Assembly: GCF_030818415.1 (NCBI RefSeq)
Contig: NZ_JAUTAE010000001.1
Coordinates: forward strand, 2,153,501-2,217,500
Direction: 5' to 3'
DNA: 64,000 nt
Origin: Sphingomonas sp. SORGH_AS_0950
Lineage (GTDB): Bacteria; Pseudomonadota; Alphaproteobacteria; Sphingomonadales; Sphingomonadaceae
Positions 35,180 through 43,323 of the stretch are shown here, one piece after another. Every line of letters starts with the position of its first letter. The first letter of the stretch is position 1. The notes beneath the pieces are model-generated. The model saw nothing but the letters and a program-made list of their open reading frames with translations, ran no database searches and was not told the DNA's origin. The position numbers and the translations under genes were made by a program.

Positions 35180-35557
35180 ATGGATCGACTGGCCTATGTC
35201 GCGACGGGATTGCTGATATGCGCGGGCGTACCGGCGCTGATCCTGACCAGCGCGGAAGCCTTTCCGCAGGTGAGCGTACAGGCGCCCGAGACCGGGGCGT
35301 GCCTCCGCACCGGCGGGGTCAGCATCCTTGTCGACGGCACGCCCTATTGCCGCCAGCCAAATCGCCCCGCCATCGACGAGCAGCATTTCCCCCGGCCACG
35401 GCCAGGCATCGCGGTCATGTCCAACCCCGCCAGCGCCTATTGCGAGGAGCTGGGCGGCACGCTGGAGACGGTGGACGCGCCGGACGGCCAGACGGGTTAT
35501 TGCCATTTGCCGAGCGGCGCGGTGGTCGAGGAATGGGCGCTGTACCGTGGCCGGTAA
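35180..35557 (+). CDS. DUF333 domain protein, exported (single module)
   Basis: A 125-residue protein with signal peptide (DRLAYVATGLLICAGVPALI). The C-terminal DUF333 module is NPASAYC, 19 residues, C, then HLPSGAVVEEWALYRG. The two Cys are 20 positions apart, the same spacing as in the three-module protein downstream. A second Cys pair (GACLRTGG and TPYCRQ) lies before it. DUF333 proteins are often called putative hemolysins, but no haemolytic activity is supported by sequence. A start at 35162 would place residues before the signal peptide. Confidence 0.82.
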   Translation: MDRLAYVATGLLICAGVPALILTSAEAFPQVSVQAPETGACLRTGGVSILVDGTPYCRQPNRPAIDEQHFPRPRPGIAVMSNPASAYCEELGGTLETVDAPDGQTGYCHLPSGAVVEEWALYRGR

Positions 35558-35708
35558 CCGCCATGGGGCCGCGATGCTGCGGCAGGACTTTTGCCATGCA
35601 GGGGATCACGCCCCGCCGCCCGCCCGCATGCCTCCGCGGCGGGTGACGGCCGCGAATTCCTTTTTCAACGATCCGTCACTAAGGAGTTCGATACGATTCA
35701 CTCCCATC

Positions 35709-36224
35709 ATGTCGGTGTCGATGTCATCAAGCGGGCTCGAAGCAGTCTATCTGGCCAACCGCGACAAACTTGTCCGGTTCCTGGTCGCGCGCGGTGCGGG
35801 CGATTCCGCCGAAGACCTGGTGAATGATCTTTGGCTAAAGATTTCAACACTTTCGCCGGGACCGATCGCCAATCCCATGTCCTATCTGTTTCGCGCCGCC
35901 GATACGTTGATGATCGACCGCTATCGGGCGCGCCGCCAGGCGGAGCGCCGCGACCAGGACTGGTACGACCTGAGCAGCGACGGCGAAACCTCGGGCGAAC
36001 CGGCGGGCGAGCGGGTGATCGGCGCGCAGCAGGAAGTGACCAGGGTGGCGGCGGTGCTCGCAAAGCTGGGCGCGCGTCGGGAAACGATCTTCCGCCGCGC
36101 CCGGATAGACGGCGTGTCGCAACGACAGATCGCGACCGAACTCGGCGTCAGCCTCAGCACGGTGGAGGCGGATCTGCGGATCGCCACGCGCGCATTGATC
36201 GAATTGAAGGAAGACCTGCGATGA
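35709..36224 (+). CDS. RNA polymerase ECF sigma factor (FecI-like)
   Basis: A 171-residue sigma factor. Region 2 includes AVYLANRDKLVRFLVARG, AEDLVNDLWLKI and MSYLFRAADTLMIDRYRARR; region 4 is RETIFRRARIDGVSQRQIAT then ELGVSLSTVEADLRIATRAL, a helix-turn-helix. It is followed by FecR and a receptor with a signalling domain, so it should act at the promoter of this surface-signalling locus. The start is uncertain: ATG 35709 or 35721, with no clear ribosome site. Its stop overlaps a 14-codon ORF by ATGA. Confidence 0.88.
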   Translation: MSVSMSSSGLEAVYLANRDKLVRFLVARGAGDSAEDLVNDLWLKISTLSPGPIANPMSYLFRAADTLMIDRYRARRQAERRDQDWYDLSSDGETSGEPAGERVIGAQQEVTRVAAVLAKLGARRETIFRRARIDGVSQRQIATELGVSLSTVEADLRIATRALIELKEDLR

Positions 36225-36265
36225 GCATCTCCCACGCCATCGCGATCGAGGACAAGGCACGATGA
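36221..36265 (+). CDS. Bridging mini-ORF of 14 codons between sigma factor and FecR
   Basis: ATG 36221 overlaps the sigma-factor stop (ATGA). The ORF encodes MSISHAIAIEDKAR and its TGA overlaps the ATG of fecR (ATGA, 36262). A strong ribosome site GAAGGAAG lies 7 bases before ATG 36221. It may simply be a translational relay, ensuring stoichiometric sigma and anti-sigma synthesis; no peptide function is implied by sequence. Confidence 0.45.
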   Translation: MSISHAIAIEDKAR

Positions 36266-37218
36266 CCGGCAGGAAGGTCGAGGACCATGCACTGGATTGG
36301 GCCATCCGTGTCGCCGATCCCGATTTCGACGATTGGGACGGGCTGACCGCATGGCTGGAAGCCGATCCGCGGAACCCGGACCGGTATGACGATGCGACGG
36401 TGGCCATCGCCGAGGCACGAGACCGCGTCGCGGCCCTGCCCGTCCACACGGCCCCCGCCCCAGCCACGCCCGTCCAGCCCGTGCCGGTCGCCGCCAATGA
36501 TGCCGGCGCGGCGCGGCGTGGCTATTGGCGCTGGGGCGGCGGGGCCGTCGCCGCGATGCTGGCCGTGGTCGTCGGCACCTCGGTCTGGAACGGCCGGTCG
36601 CAACCCTATGCGGTGGAAACCCGCCCCGGCGAGCAGCGCGCGATCGCGCTGGCCGATGGCAGCCAGATCATCATGGCGGGCGGCTCGCGCGTGACGCTGG
36701 ACCGCGCAAACGCACGGGTGGCGGTCGCGGATCGTGGCGAGATGCTGTTCCGGGTCCGGCATGACGCGGCGCATCCCTTCCGGGTGACCGCCGGGGAGAC
36801 GACGATGGTCGATCTGGGCACCGTCTTCGACGTGAAGCGCGATCCGCAGCGGACGCGCGTCGCGGTGGCGGAGGGCGCGGTGATGATCGATCCGAAGGGC
36901 GCGGGGCTTCGGCTCGATCCCGGTCAGGCGGTGGTGGTGACGGGCGGCCGCTCCTTCCGTCGCGAGCGCGCCGAGGATGTCGGGGGCTGGCGCGAAGGGC
37001 GGGTGACCTTCGACGGCGCATCCCTGTCCGACGTCGCCCGCGATCTCAGCCGTCAGATGGGCCATGCCGTGCGCGCCGACGCCTCCGTCGCCGATCGGCT
37101 GTTCAGCGGCACGGTCGATCTCCGCTCGCTGAACGACGATCCGGCGCTGCTGGGTCGCCTGCTGGCGGTGAATGTCCGGACGGACGGCCAGACCTGGGTG
37201 CTGGGCGGCGATCGGTGA
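36262..37218 (+). CDS. FecR family anti-sigma factor
   Basis: A 318-residue protein. The N-terminal domain (ALDWAIRVADPDFDDWDGLT then AWLEADPRNPDRYDDA) is the DUF4880/FecR_N cytosolic part that contacts the sigma factor; a single transmembrane helix is near residue 95 (AAMLAVVVGTSVW); the periplasmic FecR domain follows, with RPGEQRAIALADGSQI and GTVFDVKRDPQRTRVAVAEG. The C-terminal region (LFSGTVDLRSLNDDP) is STN-like and should meet the receptor's signalling domain. Its stop overlaps the receptor's GTG start (GTGA). Confidence 0.93.
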   Translation: MTGRKVEDHALDWAIRVADPDFDDWDGLTAWLEADPRNPDRYDDATVAIAEARDRVAALPVHTAPAPATPVQPVPVAANDAGAARRGYWRWGGGAVAAMLAVVVGTSVWNGRSQPYAVETRPGEQRAIALADGSQIIMAGGSRVTLDRANARVAVADRGEMLFRVRHDAAHPFRVTAGETTMVDLGTVFDVKRDPQRTRVAVAEGAVMIDPKGAGLRLDPGQAVVVTGGRSFRRERAEDVGGWREGRVTFDGASLSDVARDLSRQMGHAVRADASVADRLFSGTVDLRSLNDDPALLGRLLAVNVRTDGQTWVLGGDR

Positions 37219-39665
37219 GGCCGGCCGCCGGGTGGGTCGCGGTCGGGCTGTTGACGACCGCGACCGCGACGTCTGCCGCCGCCGCCGCGCCGACGCTGGC
37301 GATCGATCTGCCCGCCGGCAGCGTCAGCAGCCAGGTGCTGGCGCTGGGGCGGCTGGGCGGCGTCAGCGTCGTGGTGACCGACGCGCGGCTATGGGGAAAG
37401 CCGGTGCCCGCGCTGCGCGGACGGATGACCGTGCTCGCCGCGCTGCGCCTGATCGCCGCGCGCTGCGGCGGCGCGGTCGAGCCGATCGATGCCGCGATCT
37501 TCCGGCTGGTGCCGGGCCGCGCAGCGGCGCGCCGCACGCCCCCGCCCAGACCCCGGCCGCCCGCCCCGGCACCCGCGCCTCCCGCCCCGCCCACGCCCGA
37601 TATCGTCGTGGTGGCCAGCAAGCGCGACCTGCCCCTCGATCATGTCGCGGGACAGATCATGCGGATCTCCGGGCGGGATCTGGAATTCGGCGGCGCCGGA
37701 GGGACGGAGCGGCTGACCTCTCGCCTGTCGACCCTGGCGTCGACCTATCTGGGGGCCGGGCGCAACAAGCTGTTCATACGCGGCATCGCCGATTCCAGCT
37801 TCACCGGCCCGACCCAGGCGACCGTCGGCCAGTATTTCGGCGACCTGCGCCTGGGCTATAATTCCCCCGACCCCGATCTTCGGCTGGCCGATCTGGCGGC
37901 GGTCGAGGTGCTGGCGGGGCCGCAGGGCACGCTGTACGGTGCCGGTTCGCTCGGCGGCCTGATCCGGCTGGTTCCCAATCCCGTCGAGCTGGACCGCACC
38001 GGCGGATCGGTCGCGGTGGGGGCCTCCGCCACCAAGCATGGCGCGCCGGGATATGACGCGCAGGGGGTGCTCAACCTGCCGGTCGTGACGGATCGGCTGG
38101 GCATCAGGCTGGTCGCCACGGCGGTCGAGGAAGGCGGTTACATCGACAAGCCGCTGCTCCGTCGCCACAATGTCAACACCACGCGCATCGCGGGCGGGCG
38201 CGGCACCGTGCACCTGAAGATCGCCGACCATTGGAGCGCCGAACTGATCGGGATCGGCCAGCGTATCCGCGGGGCCGACAGCCAATATGCGGATTGGAAC
38301 GGCGTGCCCCTGACGCGCAACACCAGGGTCGTCGAGGGGTTCGGAAGCGACTTCCGTCAGGGCCAGTTCGTGCTGAACGGCCGGATCGGAGAGGTGCGGT
38401 TCAGCTCCTCGACCGGCATCACCGCACATGACCTGACCGAACGTTACGACGCGACGGTGGCGGGCGACGATCCGACGGTCTTCCTCCAGACCAACCGGAC
38501 GCGCATGTTCGCCAACGAGACGCGCGGCTGGGTCACGCATGCCGACGGATCGGGCTGGCTGCTGGGCCTGAGCTATACCGACAATCGCTCGCGGCTGTCG
38601 CGCGCCTTCCTGTCGCTCGGCGACCGCCAGCAGCTTCCCGGCGTGTCGAACGCGGCGCAGGACGCCACCGCCTATGGCGAGGCGAGCGCGCGATGGACGA
38701 AGAGCCTTTTGGTGACGGGCGGCTTGCGCGTGAACCGATCGGTGCTGACGGGGGCGGCCGAGGACACGCTGGTGCAGAGCGGGCCCGAGGTAGGGGCGAC
38801 GCTGGCCTCGCGACGGAAGCTGTCCCTGCTGCCCTCCGCCTCGGCCCTGCTGGACGTGGGGGCCGATGCCGCGATGTTCCTGCGCTATCAGCAGGGGTTT
38901 CGGCCCGGCGGGTTGACGATCTTCGACGGCTATGTCCGCCGCTTCAACAGCGATCATGTCGCGACGATCGAGGCGGGCTATCGCCTGGGTCACGCCGGGC
39001 GAAGTCCATTCGCCTTCTCCCTCACGGTCGCGCATACCGACTGGCGCAATATCCAGGCCGACTTCGTCGATGCGGGCGGCCTTTTGTCCACCGCCAATGT
39101 GGGCAATGGCGACATCTGGACGGTGGAGACGACCGCCTCCGCGCGGGTGGCGAAGGGGCTGCGGGTCGACGCCGCGCTCTCGCTCAACGACAGCAGCATC
39201 AACGAACGCACCCCGAAATCGTCCACGACCGACGACGTGGTGAGCGCAGGCGCGGGCGCTGGCGGGGGCGCTGGCGGGGGCGCTGGCGGGGGCGCTGGCG
39301 GGGGCGTGACGGCGCGGCTGGGGCCCATCCCGAACATCGCCAACGTCACCGCGCGCATCGGGCTGTCCTATGATGCCGCGCTATCCGATCGCACGCGGCT
39401 GAAGGTCGATGGCTGGGCCCGCTATGTGGGCACCTCGCGGCTCGGGGTCGGACCGGAACTGGGTGAGGAGCAGGGCAATTTCCTCGACAGCGGCCTCACC
39501 GCCCGGCTGGGATGGGATCGCTTCGGCCTGACGGCGGGCGTGACGAACCTGACCGATACGCGCGGCAACCGCTTCGCGCTGGGAACCCCCTTCTTCACAG
39601 GCAAGGGACAGGTCACACCGCTGCGCCCCCGGACCTTCCGCATCGGGCTGGACGCCGCTTTCTGA
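37215..39665 (+). CDS. TonB-dependent receptor with N-terminal STN signalling domain
   Basis: An 816-residue outer-membrane receptor. Signal peptide, then an STN domain (residues about 25-100: LAIDLPAGSVSSQVLALGRL), a Pro-rich linker (PPPRPRPPAPAPAPPAPP), TonB-box region DIVVVASKRDLPL, plug (VEVLAGPQGTLYGAGSLGGL) and a 22-strand-type barrel ending in FRIGLDAAF. The STN domain transmits ligand binding to FecR. The ligand is unknown; nothing identifies a siderophore type. A 12-bp tandem repeat encoding AGGG units lies in an extracellular loop region near residue 680. The GTG start overlaps fecR by four bases. Confidence 0.93.
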   Translation: MRPAAGWVAVGLLTTATATSAAAAAPTLAIDLPAGSVSSQVLALGRLGGVSVVVTDARLWGKPVPALRGRMTVLAALRLIAARCGGAVEPIDAAIFRLVPGRAAARRTPPPRPRPPAPAPAPPAPPTPDIVVVASKRDLPLDHVAGQIMRISGRDLEFGGAGGTERLTSRLSTLASTYLGAGRNKLFIRGIADSSFTGPTQATVGQYFGDLRLGYNSPDPDLRLADLAAVEVLAGPQGTLYGAGSLGGLIRLVPNPVELDRTGGSVAVGASATKHGAPGYDAQGVLNLPVVTDRLGIRLVATAVEEGGYIDKPLLRRHNVNTTRIAGGRGTVHLKIADHWSAELIGIGQRIRGADSQYADWNGVPLTRNTRVVEGFGSDFRQGQFVLNGRIGEVRFSSSTGITAHDLTERYDATVAGDDPTVFLQTNRTRMFANETRGWVTHADGSGWLLGLSYTDNRSRLSRAFLSLGDRQQLPGVSNAAQDATAYGEASARWTKSLLVTGGLRVNRSVLTGAAEDTLVQSGPEVGATLASRRKLSLLPSASALLDVGADAAMFLRYQQGFRPGGLTIFDGYVRRFNSDHVATIEAGYRLGHAGRSPFAFSLTVAHTDWRNIQADFVDAGGLLSTANVGNGDIWTVETTASARVAKGLRVDAALSLNDSSINERTPKSSTTDDVVSAGAGAGGGAGGGAGGGAGGGVTARLGPIPNIANVTARIGLSYDAALSDRTRLKVDGWARYVGTSRLGVGPELGEEQGNFLDSGLTARLGWDRFGLTAGVTNLTDTRGNRFALGTPFFTGKGQVTPLRPRTFRIGLDAAF
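39255..39302 (+). repeat. 12-bp tandem repeat within the receptor gene, four copies
   Basis: GGCGCTGGCGGG occurs four times in a row (39255-39302) and partly a fifth, encoding GAGG repeats. Since the unit is 12 bases, copy-number change alters loop length in frame. Confidence 0.9.
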
Positions 39666-39851
39666 CGATTGTTTTTACGGTATCGGCCGTACCGCTCCGT
39701 CATCCCCATTGCCCGGCCTCGAACGCCGACCGTCGAATACCGGCGAGCGGTTCATTCAGCTACCGGCAATACGAAGGAAGGAATAACCCGTCTTCGGAAT
39801 GACAATCTCCATGACGGGAAAATTCCTGGCCTCGTTGGGAAGGACAAATAT

Positions 39852-40442
39852 ATGAAGCTCAAAGTATTTCTGATGACCAGCCTGGTGTCCGCGGGCGCGG
39901 CCATGCTTGCGACTCCCGCCCAGGCGCAGGCCAATAGGCAAGGCATCGCCAATCCCGCCTCGGAATATTGCGTCTCGATCAAGGGAACCTCATTCTCGCG
40001 CAAGACGCCATCGGGCGAGATCGGCTATTGCCGGTTGCCCAACGGCCGGACTGTGGAAGAGTGGAAGCTGTTCCGCGAAAGCCAGAAGCGTCCCCCGGCC
40101 CCGAAGCCGCGTAACGACGCGTCCATGGCCAATCCCGCATCGGTCTATTGCGACAAGATCGGCGGCACCAACATCGACCGCCACACGCCGCAGGGCGATG
40201 TGGGGCTGTGCCGCCTGCCCAATGGCAAGACGGTCGATGCCTGGGCGCTGTACCGCCGCGACGAGGGCAAGCCCGCCCCGGCCCGCCGCGATCGCATCGG
40301 TCTCGCCAATCCGGCATCGGGTTACTGCCTGAAGCAGAAGGGACGCCTGGAAATGCGCGAGGGACCGGGCGGCACGACGGGCTATTGCCATCTGCCGAAC
40401 GGACGCGTCGTGGAAGAATGGCGCCTGTATCGCGAGCAGTAA
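39852..40442 (+). CDS. Exported protein with three DUF333 modules
   Basis: A 196-residue protein with signal peptide (cleavage near AQA-QAN, residue 26). Three modules follow, each starting NPAS-x-YC: residues 34-75, 94-135 and 153-194. Within each, two Cys are exactly 20 positions apart (C40/C60, C100/C120, C159/C179), and the second is followed by RLPNG or HLPNG and a closing EWxLYR or equivalent. Linkers are Pro/Lys/Arg-rich (PPAPKPR and PAPARRDR). Ribosome site GGAAGGA is 7 bases upstream. Unlike the annotation often given (putative hemolysin), no toxin motif is present. It lies 186 bases after the receptor gene, followed by a strong terminator. Confidence 0.85.
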   Translation: MKLKVFLMTSLVSAGAAMLATPAQAQANRQGIANPASEYCVSIKGTSFSRKTPSGEIGYCRLPNGRTVEEWKLFRESQKRPPAPKPRNDASMANPASVYCDKIGGTNIDRHTPQGDVGLCRLPNGKTVDAWALYRRDEGKPAPARRDRIGLANPASGYCLKQKGRLEMREGPGGTTGYCHLPNGRVVEEWRLYREQ

Positions 40443-40475
40443 TCGGTCAGGCTCGCCAGGAGCCTTTGTGAATAG

Positions 40476-40505
40476 CGGCCGCGCGTTTCGACGCGCGGCC
40501 GTTTT
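40476..40505 (+). terminator. Rho-independent terminator after the DUF333 gene
   Basis: CGGCCGCGCG pairs with CGCGCGGCCG over a 6-base loop and is followed by TTTT. It ends the run of surface-signalling genes. Confidence 0.88.
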
Positions 40506-40687
40506 CGTTGCGTCATGGGCCGTTCCGAGACAGCAACGACCAAGCAGAAAATTCTCCCGCCAAGTTTTTCAAAAAAATTTTCCGGGGACCCAAGGCATAT
40601 TGGAAATGGTGTCGTCTTGCGAGTGTAGGGGGACGCAGACTGGTGCAGCCCACTCGAAACAAGATTCATTTCGAAGGACGATTTTCC

Positions 40688-41455
40688 ATGACCCTGGTTA
40701 GCACGTTCGCGGCCGCTCGTCTCGGTGCGTACCGGTATTCGACGGCCCTGGCCGTCAGCATGATTGCCACCATCGCAGCCGTTGCCCCCGCGGCCGCGCA
40801 GCAGTCCGAACCCGGCCCCTATGCCGTCGCCCGCGCCGGCGTGCAGGTCGACTCGGACGTCAAGACCAACCGGGTGCTGGCCAAGGGCCAGACCGTGTCG
40901 AAGACGGCGCCGACGCTGCCCAAGAATATCGACAACAATTCCGGCTTCACCGGCGAACTGGGCCTGGGTTACGACTTTGGCGGGTTCCGCCTGGAAGGCA
41001 CGGCGGGTTACGACACCGCCAGCGTCAATCCCAAGGCCCTGGGCGACAAGAATTATGTCGCAGGCGGCCGTGCCAAGTCGTTCGACCTGGGCGTCTCGGC
41101 TTATGTCGACCTGATCCAGGACGGCCCCCTCAAGCCGTTCGTCGGCGGCGGCATCGGCGCCTCGCGCGTCAAATATTCGGCCTATCGCGAAGCGCGCAGC
41201 GCCAATCCCGGCACGCTGAAGCCCAGCGCGGACATCGTCGGCACCGACTGGGGCTTCCGCTGGCATCTGGACGCGGGCGTCAGCTATGACGTGGCGCCGA
41301 TGACGTCGATCGAAGTGCTCGGCCGCTATGCGAAGACGTCGGGCCTGCGGATGAAGGGCGTGACGCTCGATCAGGATCTCAGCCGCTCGACCACCGACTA
41401 TAAGCTGAAGAGCTCGTCGACCTCGCTCATGATCGGCCTGCGCCAGAAGTTCTGA
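40688..41455 (+). CDS. Outer-membrane beta-barrel protein (surface-antigen type)
   Basis: A 255-residue protein. An extended signal peptide ends near AAAQQ (residue 40), then a barrel domain like OmpA/P44-Msp2 small porins: YAVARAGVQVDSDVK, FTGELGLGYDFGGFRLEGTA, DLIQDGPLKPFVGGGIGASR, and a terminal IGLRQKF ending in Phe, the usual BamA signal. Ribosome site GAAGGA lies 8 bases before ATG 40688. It has its own terminator and is separated from the DUF333 gene by another, so it is transcribed alone. A structural role is likely. Confidence 0.85.
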   Translation: MTLVSTFAAARLGAYRYSTALAVSMIATIAAVAPAAAQQSEPGPYAVARAGVQVDSDVKTNRVLAKGQTVSKTAPTLPKNIDNNSGFTGELGLGYDFGGFRLEGTAGYDTASVNPKALGDKNYVAGGRAKSFDLGVSAYVDLIQDGPLKPFVGGGIGASRVKYSAYREARSANPGTLKPSADIVGTDWGFRWHLDAGVSYDVAPMTSIEVLGRYAKTSGLRMKGVTLDQDLSRSTTDYKLKSSSTSLMIGLRQKF

Positions 41456-41476
41456 TCGCACGCCGACCCGATGCGA

Positions 41477-41516
41477 AGGCGCCGTCCCTGCTCCGGCCGG
41501 GACGGCGCCTTTTTTT
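41477..41516 (+). terminator. Rho-independent terminator of the barrel protein gene
   Basis: AGGCGCCGTCCC pairs with GGGACGGCGCCT over about 10 bases and is followed by TTTTTT. A classical strong terminator. Confidence 0.95.
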
Positions 41517-41537
41517 GCATGGCGGATCCGCGCCCCG

Positions 41538-41696
41538 TCAGTCGGTGCCCCGCTCCTCCGGCGGCGTGTCGCGCGGCGGGGCGGCGGGGGCGGGGGCGGG
41601 GGCGGGGGTGTCCAGCCCCCTGGCCTGGGCCTTGCGACGTTTCAGATTTTCCCGCAGCTGCGCCGCCAGCCGTTCCGCGCGTTCGTCTTTTGTCAT
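41538..41696 (-). CDS. Small basic/proline-rich protein, 52 residues
   Basis: ATG at 41696. The product starts MTKDERAERLAAQLRENLKR, RKAQARGLD, and ends in a PAPAPAPAAP stretch and PPEERGTD. It resembles a short family of hypothetical proteins in sphingomonads. The N-terminal part is helical and Arg-rich. The coding stretch includes a repeated GGGGGC run. Function unknown. It sits between the barrel protein terminator and the tRNA. Confidence 0.6.
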   Translation of the reverse strand: MTKDERAERLAAQLRENLKRRKAQARGLDTPAPAPAPAAPPRDTPPEERGTD

Positions 41697-41781
41697 GACA
41701 AAATGCATATTCCGGCAAACGGCCGCTTGACAACGCCCGCCGGATCGTCTCTAGGCGCGCTTCCCGCGGTGAAACGCGAGT

Positions 41782-41856
<75 letters not shown>

Positions 41857-41957
41857 TTTTCCCCCGCCCGTGACCGGGCCGGGGCGATCCCCCAGCTTTC
41901 CGGACCCATCACAAAACTTGGTTGGGATCGTTTCGCGGCTTCGCTAGCTATGGCCCA

Positions 41958-43250
41958 ATGAAATTTCGTTTTTCCTTTGGGGCTCAGGTCTTCGTCGGCA
42001 TGGCCGTCGGGCTGCTGCTCGGGCTGTTCGCGCGCGCGCAGAATGTCGCCGGACTGGCCGAGGCGTTGCGGATCATCGGCGAGAGCTTCGTCCAGCTGCT
42101 CAAGGTGCTGGTCGTCCCGCTGGTGTTCACCGCCATCGTCGCCTCGATCGCGGCGCTACGTGACCTGAACAATGCCGCGCGGCTGGTCGCCGCCACCTTC
42201 ATCTGGTTCGCGATCACCGCGCTGATCGCGGTCACCATCGGGCTGACGCTGGGCACCGTCCTGCAACCCGGCCTGCACGCCGGAGTCGCGGCGGGCAGCG
42301 CGGTGCGGCCCGACACGGCGGGCTCGTGGCTCGACTTCCTGCGCGGGCTGATCCCGTCCAACATCCTGGGCCTGTCCGCCTCGACCAGCGCGGGCGATGG
42401 CGGCGCGCTCAAGACCGGGCTGTCGTTCAACATCCTCCAGATCATCGTCATGGCGGTCGCGATCGGCGTCGCGGCGGTGCGGGTCGGCGACAAGGGCGAG
42501 AGCTTGCTGTCGTTCAACGCCTCGGCGCTCGCCATCTTCCGGCGCATCCTGTCCTGGGTAATCCGGCTGACCCCGATCGGGTCGGGCGCGCTGCTGGGCA
42601 ATGCCATCGTCCGCTATGGCTGGCAGTCGCTCTCGGCGCTCGGCAGCTTCGCGCTGGCGGTCTATATCGGGCTCGGCCTTGTCCTGTTCGTCGTCTATCC
42701 GCTGCTGCTGCTGGCCAACGGGCTGTCGCCGAAGCGATTCTTCGCCGCCGCCTGGCCCGCGATCCAGCTGGGCTTCGTCTCGCGCTCGTCGATCGCCACC
42801 CTGCCCGTGACCGAGGATGCGGTGGAGCGGCGGCTGGGCGTGCCGCGCGCCTATTCGGCCTTTGCGGTGCCCTTTGCCGCGACGACCAAGATGGACGGCT
42901 GTGCGGCCATCTATCCCGCCATATCGGCACTGTTCGTCGCGCAATATTACGGCCTGCCGCTGCATGTCGGCGATTATGTGCTGATCGTGCTCGTCTCGGT
43001 GCTGGGTTCGGCGGCGACCGCCGGGCTGACCGGCGCGGTCGTGATGCTGACCCTGACCCTGTCGACTCTGGGCCTGCCGCTGGAGGGCGCGGGGCTGCTG
43101 CTGGCGATCGACCCGATCCTCGACATGGGGCGGACCGCGATCAACGTGGCGGGCCAGGCGCTGGTCCCGACGATCGTCGCGCATCGTGCCGGGCTGATCG
43201 AACAGACGCCCCCCGCAGACCGCTTGCCGGAGGTGCCGCAAACGGGGTAA
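41958..43250 (+). CDS. Dicarboxylate/amino acid:cation symporter (DAACS family)
   Basis: A 430-residue inner-membrane transporter of the glutamate/dicarboxylate:sodium symporter family. Marks of the family: SRSSIATLPVTEDAVERR (serine-rich hairpin), the NMDGT-like motif ATTKMDGCAAIYPAI (here KMDGC), and DPILDMGRTAINVAGQ with the substrate-binding Asp and Asn. About 8 transmembrane helices and two hairpins. The N of NMDGT is Lys and the T is Cys here, which may change sodium or substrate preference. The ATG at 41958 is favoured over one at 41922. Confidence 0.9.
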   Translation: MKFRFSFGAQVFVGMAVGLLLGLFARAQNVAGLAEALRIIGESFVQLLKVLVVPLVFTAIVASIAALRDLNNAARLVAATFIWFAITALIAVTIGLTLGTVLQPGLHAGVAAGSAVRPDTAGSWLDFLRGLIPSNILGLSASTSAGDGGALKTGLSFNILQIIVMAVAIGVAAVRVGDKGESLLSFNASALAIFRRILSWVIRLTPIGSGALLGNAIVRYGWQSLSALGSFALAVYIGLGLVLFVVYPLLLLANGLSPKRFFAAAWPAIQLGFVSRSSIATLPVTEDAVERRLGVPRAYSAFAVPFAATTKMDGCAAIYPAISALFVAQYYGLPLHVGDYVLIVLVSVLGSAATAGLTGAVVMLTLTLSTLGLPLEGAGLLLAIDPILDMGRTAINVAGQALVPTIVAHRAGLIEQTPPADRLPEVPQTG

Positions 43251-43323
43251 ACTGCGCCATGAGCTTGCGCGCGGTGTTCTGGCAAAGTAATACACGCGAG
43301 TGGCAGACCGCCGGAACCCTGTG

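Noticed and set aside
33311..35506. A 731-codon open frame on the minus strand across the signalling locus
   Set aside because: It runs antisense to a tRNA gene and to the MlaA-like gene, which has clear homology; its product is low-complexity. Long antisense frames are common in GC-rich DNA.
35180..40442. Calling the DUF333 proteins hemolysins
   Set aside because: The name is inherited from old annotation. No pore-forming or toxin motif is visible.
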